DNA from: Mollicutes bacterium | GTDB taxonomy: Bacteria; Bacillota_I; Bacilli_A; Izemoplasmatales; Izemoplasmataceae | NCBI GenBank assembly: GCA_003555335.1 | Contig: PWHD01000052.1 | Location: forward strand, 1-5,681 | Direction: 5' to 3' | Length of the DNA stretch: 5,681 nucleotides | Shown here: positions 4,842 to 5,681 of the stretch, piece by piece | Position numbering within the stretch: position 1 is the first letter of the stretch | How the letters are laid out: every line of letters begins with the position of its first letter | The notes under the pieces: model-generated | What the model was told of the DNA's origin: nothing | Databases searched by the model: none | Seen by the model: the letters and a program-made list of their open reading frames with translations, nothing else | Position numbers and translations under genes: made by a program

Positions 4842-5681
4842 GCTTTGCCCAATGTAGAGACACCCAAAAAAGAATCCTTGTTAAGACGCATCAAGCGTTA
4901 TTACAGGGTCCGACGCAAAAAGCGGATGAACCGTACGCTCATGGGCGATATCGGCCCGTTCCTGCTTTTGATCGTCTTCGGCCTTTTCAGCGCCTATCCG
5001 CTCGTCTTCACGTTCGCCAACGCCTTCAAGCCACTCGATGAAATTTTCATGTTTCCGCCAAGGCTCTTTCCGCGGAACTGGACGATGGATAACTTCGGCG
5101 ACCTCTTCAACCTGATCGGCGACTCCTGGGTACCGTTCAGCCGCTATTTGTTCAACACCGTCTTCATCACCGTAGCGGGGACCGCGGGGCATGTGTTGTT
5201 CGCCTCCATGGCGGCCTACCCGCTCGCGAAACACAACTTCCCGGGCAAGACCCTGCTTTTCACATTGATTGTCTACTCGCTGATGTTCGCCCCGCAAGTC
5301 ACACTCATCCCGAACTACATGATCATGAGCTTTTTAGGCAACATCCCGGGCGTGAAATTCATCGACAGCCATTCGGCAATCATTCTGCCGGCCTTCGCCT
5401 TCCCCCTCGGGCTTTACCTCATGAAAAACTTCATGCAGACGGTTCCGACCACACTGCTTGAAGCGGCCCGTATCGATGGCGCCGGCGAATACCGGATTTT
5501 CTGGCAAATCGTCATGCCGCTTGTCAAACCGGCGTGGCTCACCCTCATCATCCTTTTGTTCCAACAGCTTTGGACGACGGATGGGGGAACGTTCATCTAT
5601 ACCGAACATTTGAAACCTTTATCATACGCACTGGGCCAGGTTGTGGCCGCCGGGATCGCACGAACCGGCTCCGCCGCCGCC
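4839..5681 (+). CDS. Carbohydrate ABC transporter permease 2 (MalG-like, CUT1 type), 3' end outside the window
   Basis: An open frame of 281 codons runs from ATG 4839 off the window edge without a stop. The N-terminus is very basic (KKESLLRRIKR, RVRRKKR) and is followed by a first membrane segment at about 38-60. The segment FPPRLFPRNWTMDNF (72-86), typical of MalG-type permeases, comes next, then further membrane segments near 104-128, 136-163, 180-196 and 231-245. The EAA loop is canonical: EAARIDG (208-214), nine residues, then IVMP (224-227). Homologues are usually around 300 residues, so only a few dozen residues should be missing. The ATG comes one base after the TAA of permease 1, and its ribosome binding site (AAGGGTG, 4822-4828) lies inside that gene. 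Translation is therefore probably coupled, which would give matched amounts of the two channel halves. Confidence 0.92.
   Translation, partial: MALPNVETPKKESLLRRIKRYYRVRRKKRMNRTLMGDIGPFLLLIVFGLFSAYPLVFTFANAFKPLDEIFMFPPRLFPRNWTMDNFGDLFNLIGDSWVPFSRYLFNTVFITVAGTAGHVLFASMAAYPLAKHNFPGKTLLFTLIVYSLMFAPQVTLIPNYMIMSFLGNIPGVKFIDSHSAIILPAFAFPLGLYLMKNFMQTVPTTLLEAARIDGAGEYRIFWQIVMPLVKPAWLTLIILLFQQLWTTDGGTFIYTEHLKPLSYALGQVVAAGIARTGSAAA

Noticed and set aside
4881..5609. Minus-strand frames opposite permease 2 (4881-5297 and 5334-5609)
   Set aside because: The + strand frame is a clear MalG-type permease with a canonical EAA loop. The antisense frames are charged, featureless shadows.
119..5681. Use of genetic code 4 (TGA as tryptophan)
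   Set aside because: All tryptophans seen are TGG and no frame requires TGA read-through. The absence of TGA among four stops is too few to argue either way.

Overview
This window reads as ordinary bacterial DNA of roughly balanced base composition, with every supported gene on the + strand. It most likely comes from a monoderm bacterium of the Bacillota or a close relative. The reasons are consensus SigA-type promoter hexamers, strong purine-rich ribosome binding sites, a YesL-family (DUF624) gene, a very large solute-binding protein of a type I associate with Paenibacillus-like genomes, and an upstream protein ending in a sortase-like or membrane-anchor tail. The species cannot be fixed from this sequence. 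Tryptophan is encoded by TGG. The four visible stops are TAG, TAA, TAA and TAA, so the genetic code is not formally settled.

Layout. Bases 1-106 hold the last 34 codons of a surface protein with a C-terminal transmembrane anchor. Its stop codon lies inside the ribosome binding site of a YesL-family membrane protein (119-784), so the two are probably co-transcribed. An AT-rich gap (785-940) carries a near-perfect promoter (TTGACT, 17 bp, TATAAT) followed by two short inverted repeats that could be operators. From this promoter runs a tight importer operon: a 978-residue secreted solute-binding protein (941-3877), a first permease (3890-4837), and a second permease beginning 2 bases after the first one's stop (4839 onward), which is cut by the window edge.

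How the genes work together. The permeases form the heteromeric channel of a CUT1-type (MalF/MalG-like) carbohydrate ABC importer. The binding protein is unusual: two homologous beta-sandwich-like modules and a long helical spacer precede the classical binding domain, which suggests capture of a glycan or oligosaccharide at the cell surface. No ATPase is visible. In many Bacillota a shared MsmX/UgpC-type ATPase serves such importers.

Most notable points: the multi-modular binding protein has no lipobox, and no visible gene product contains any cysteine. The two permeases have different EAA coupling loops. The promoter region carries candidate LacI/CcpA-type operators. I see no CRISPR array, RNA gene, insertion sequence, phage element or clearly new defence system. 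The least understood part is the architecture of the binding protein.
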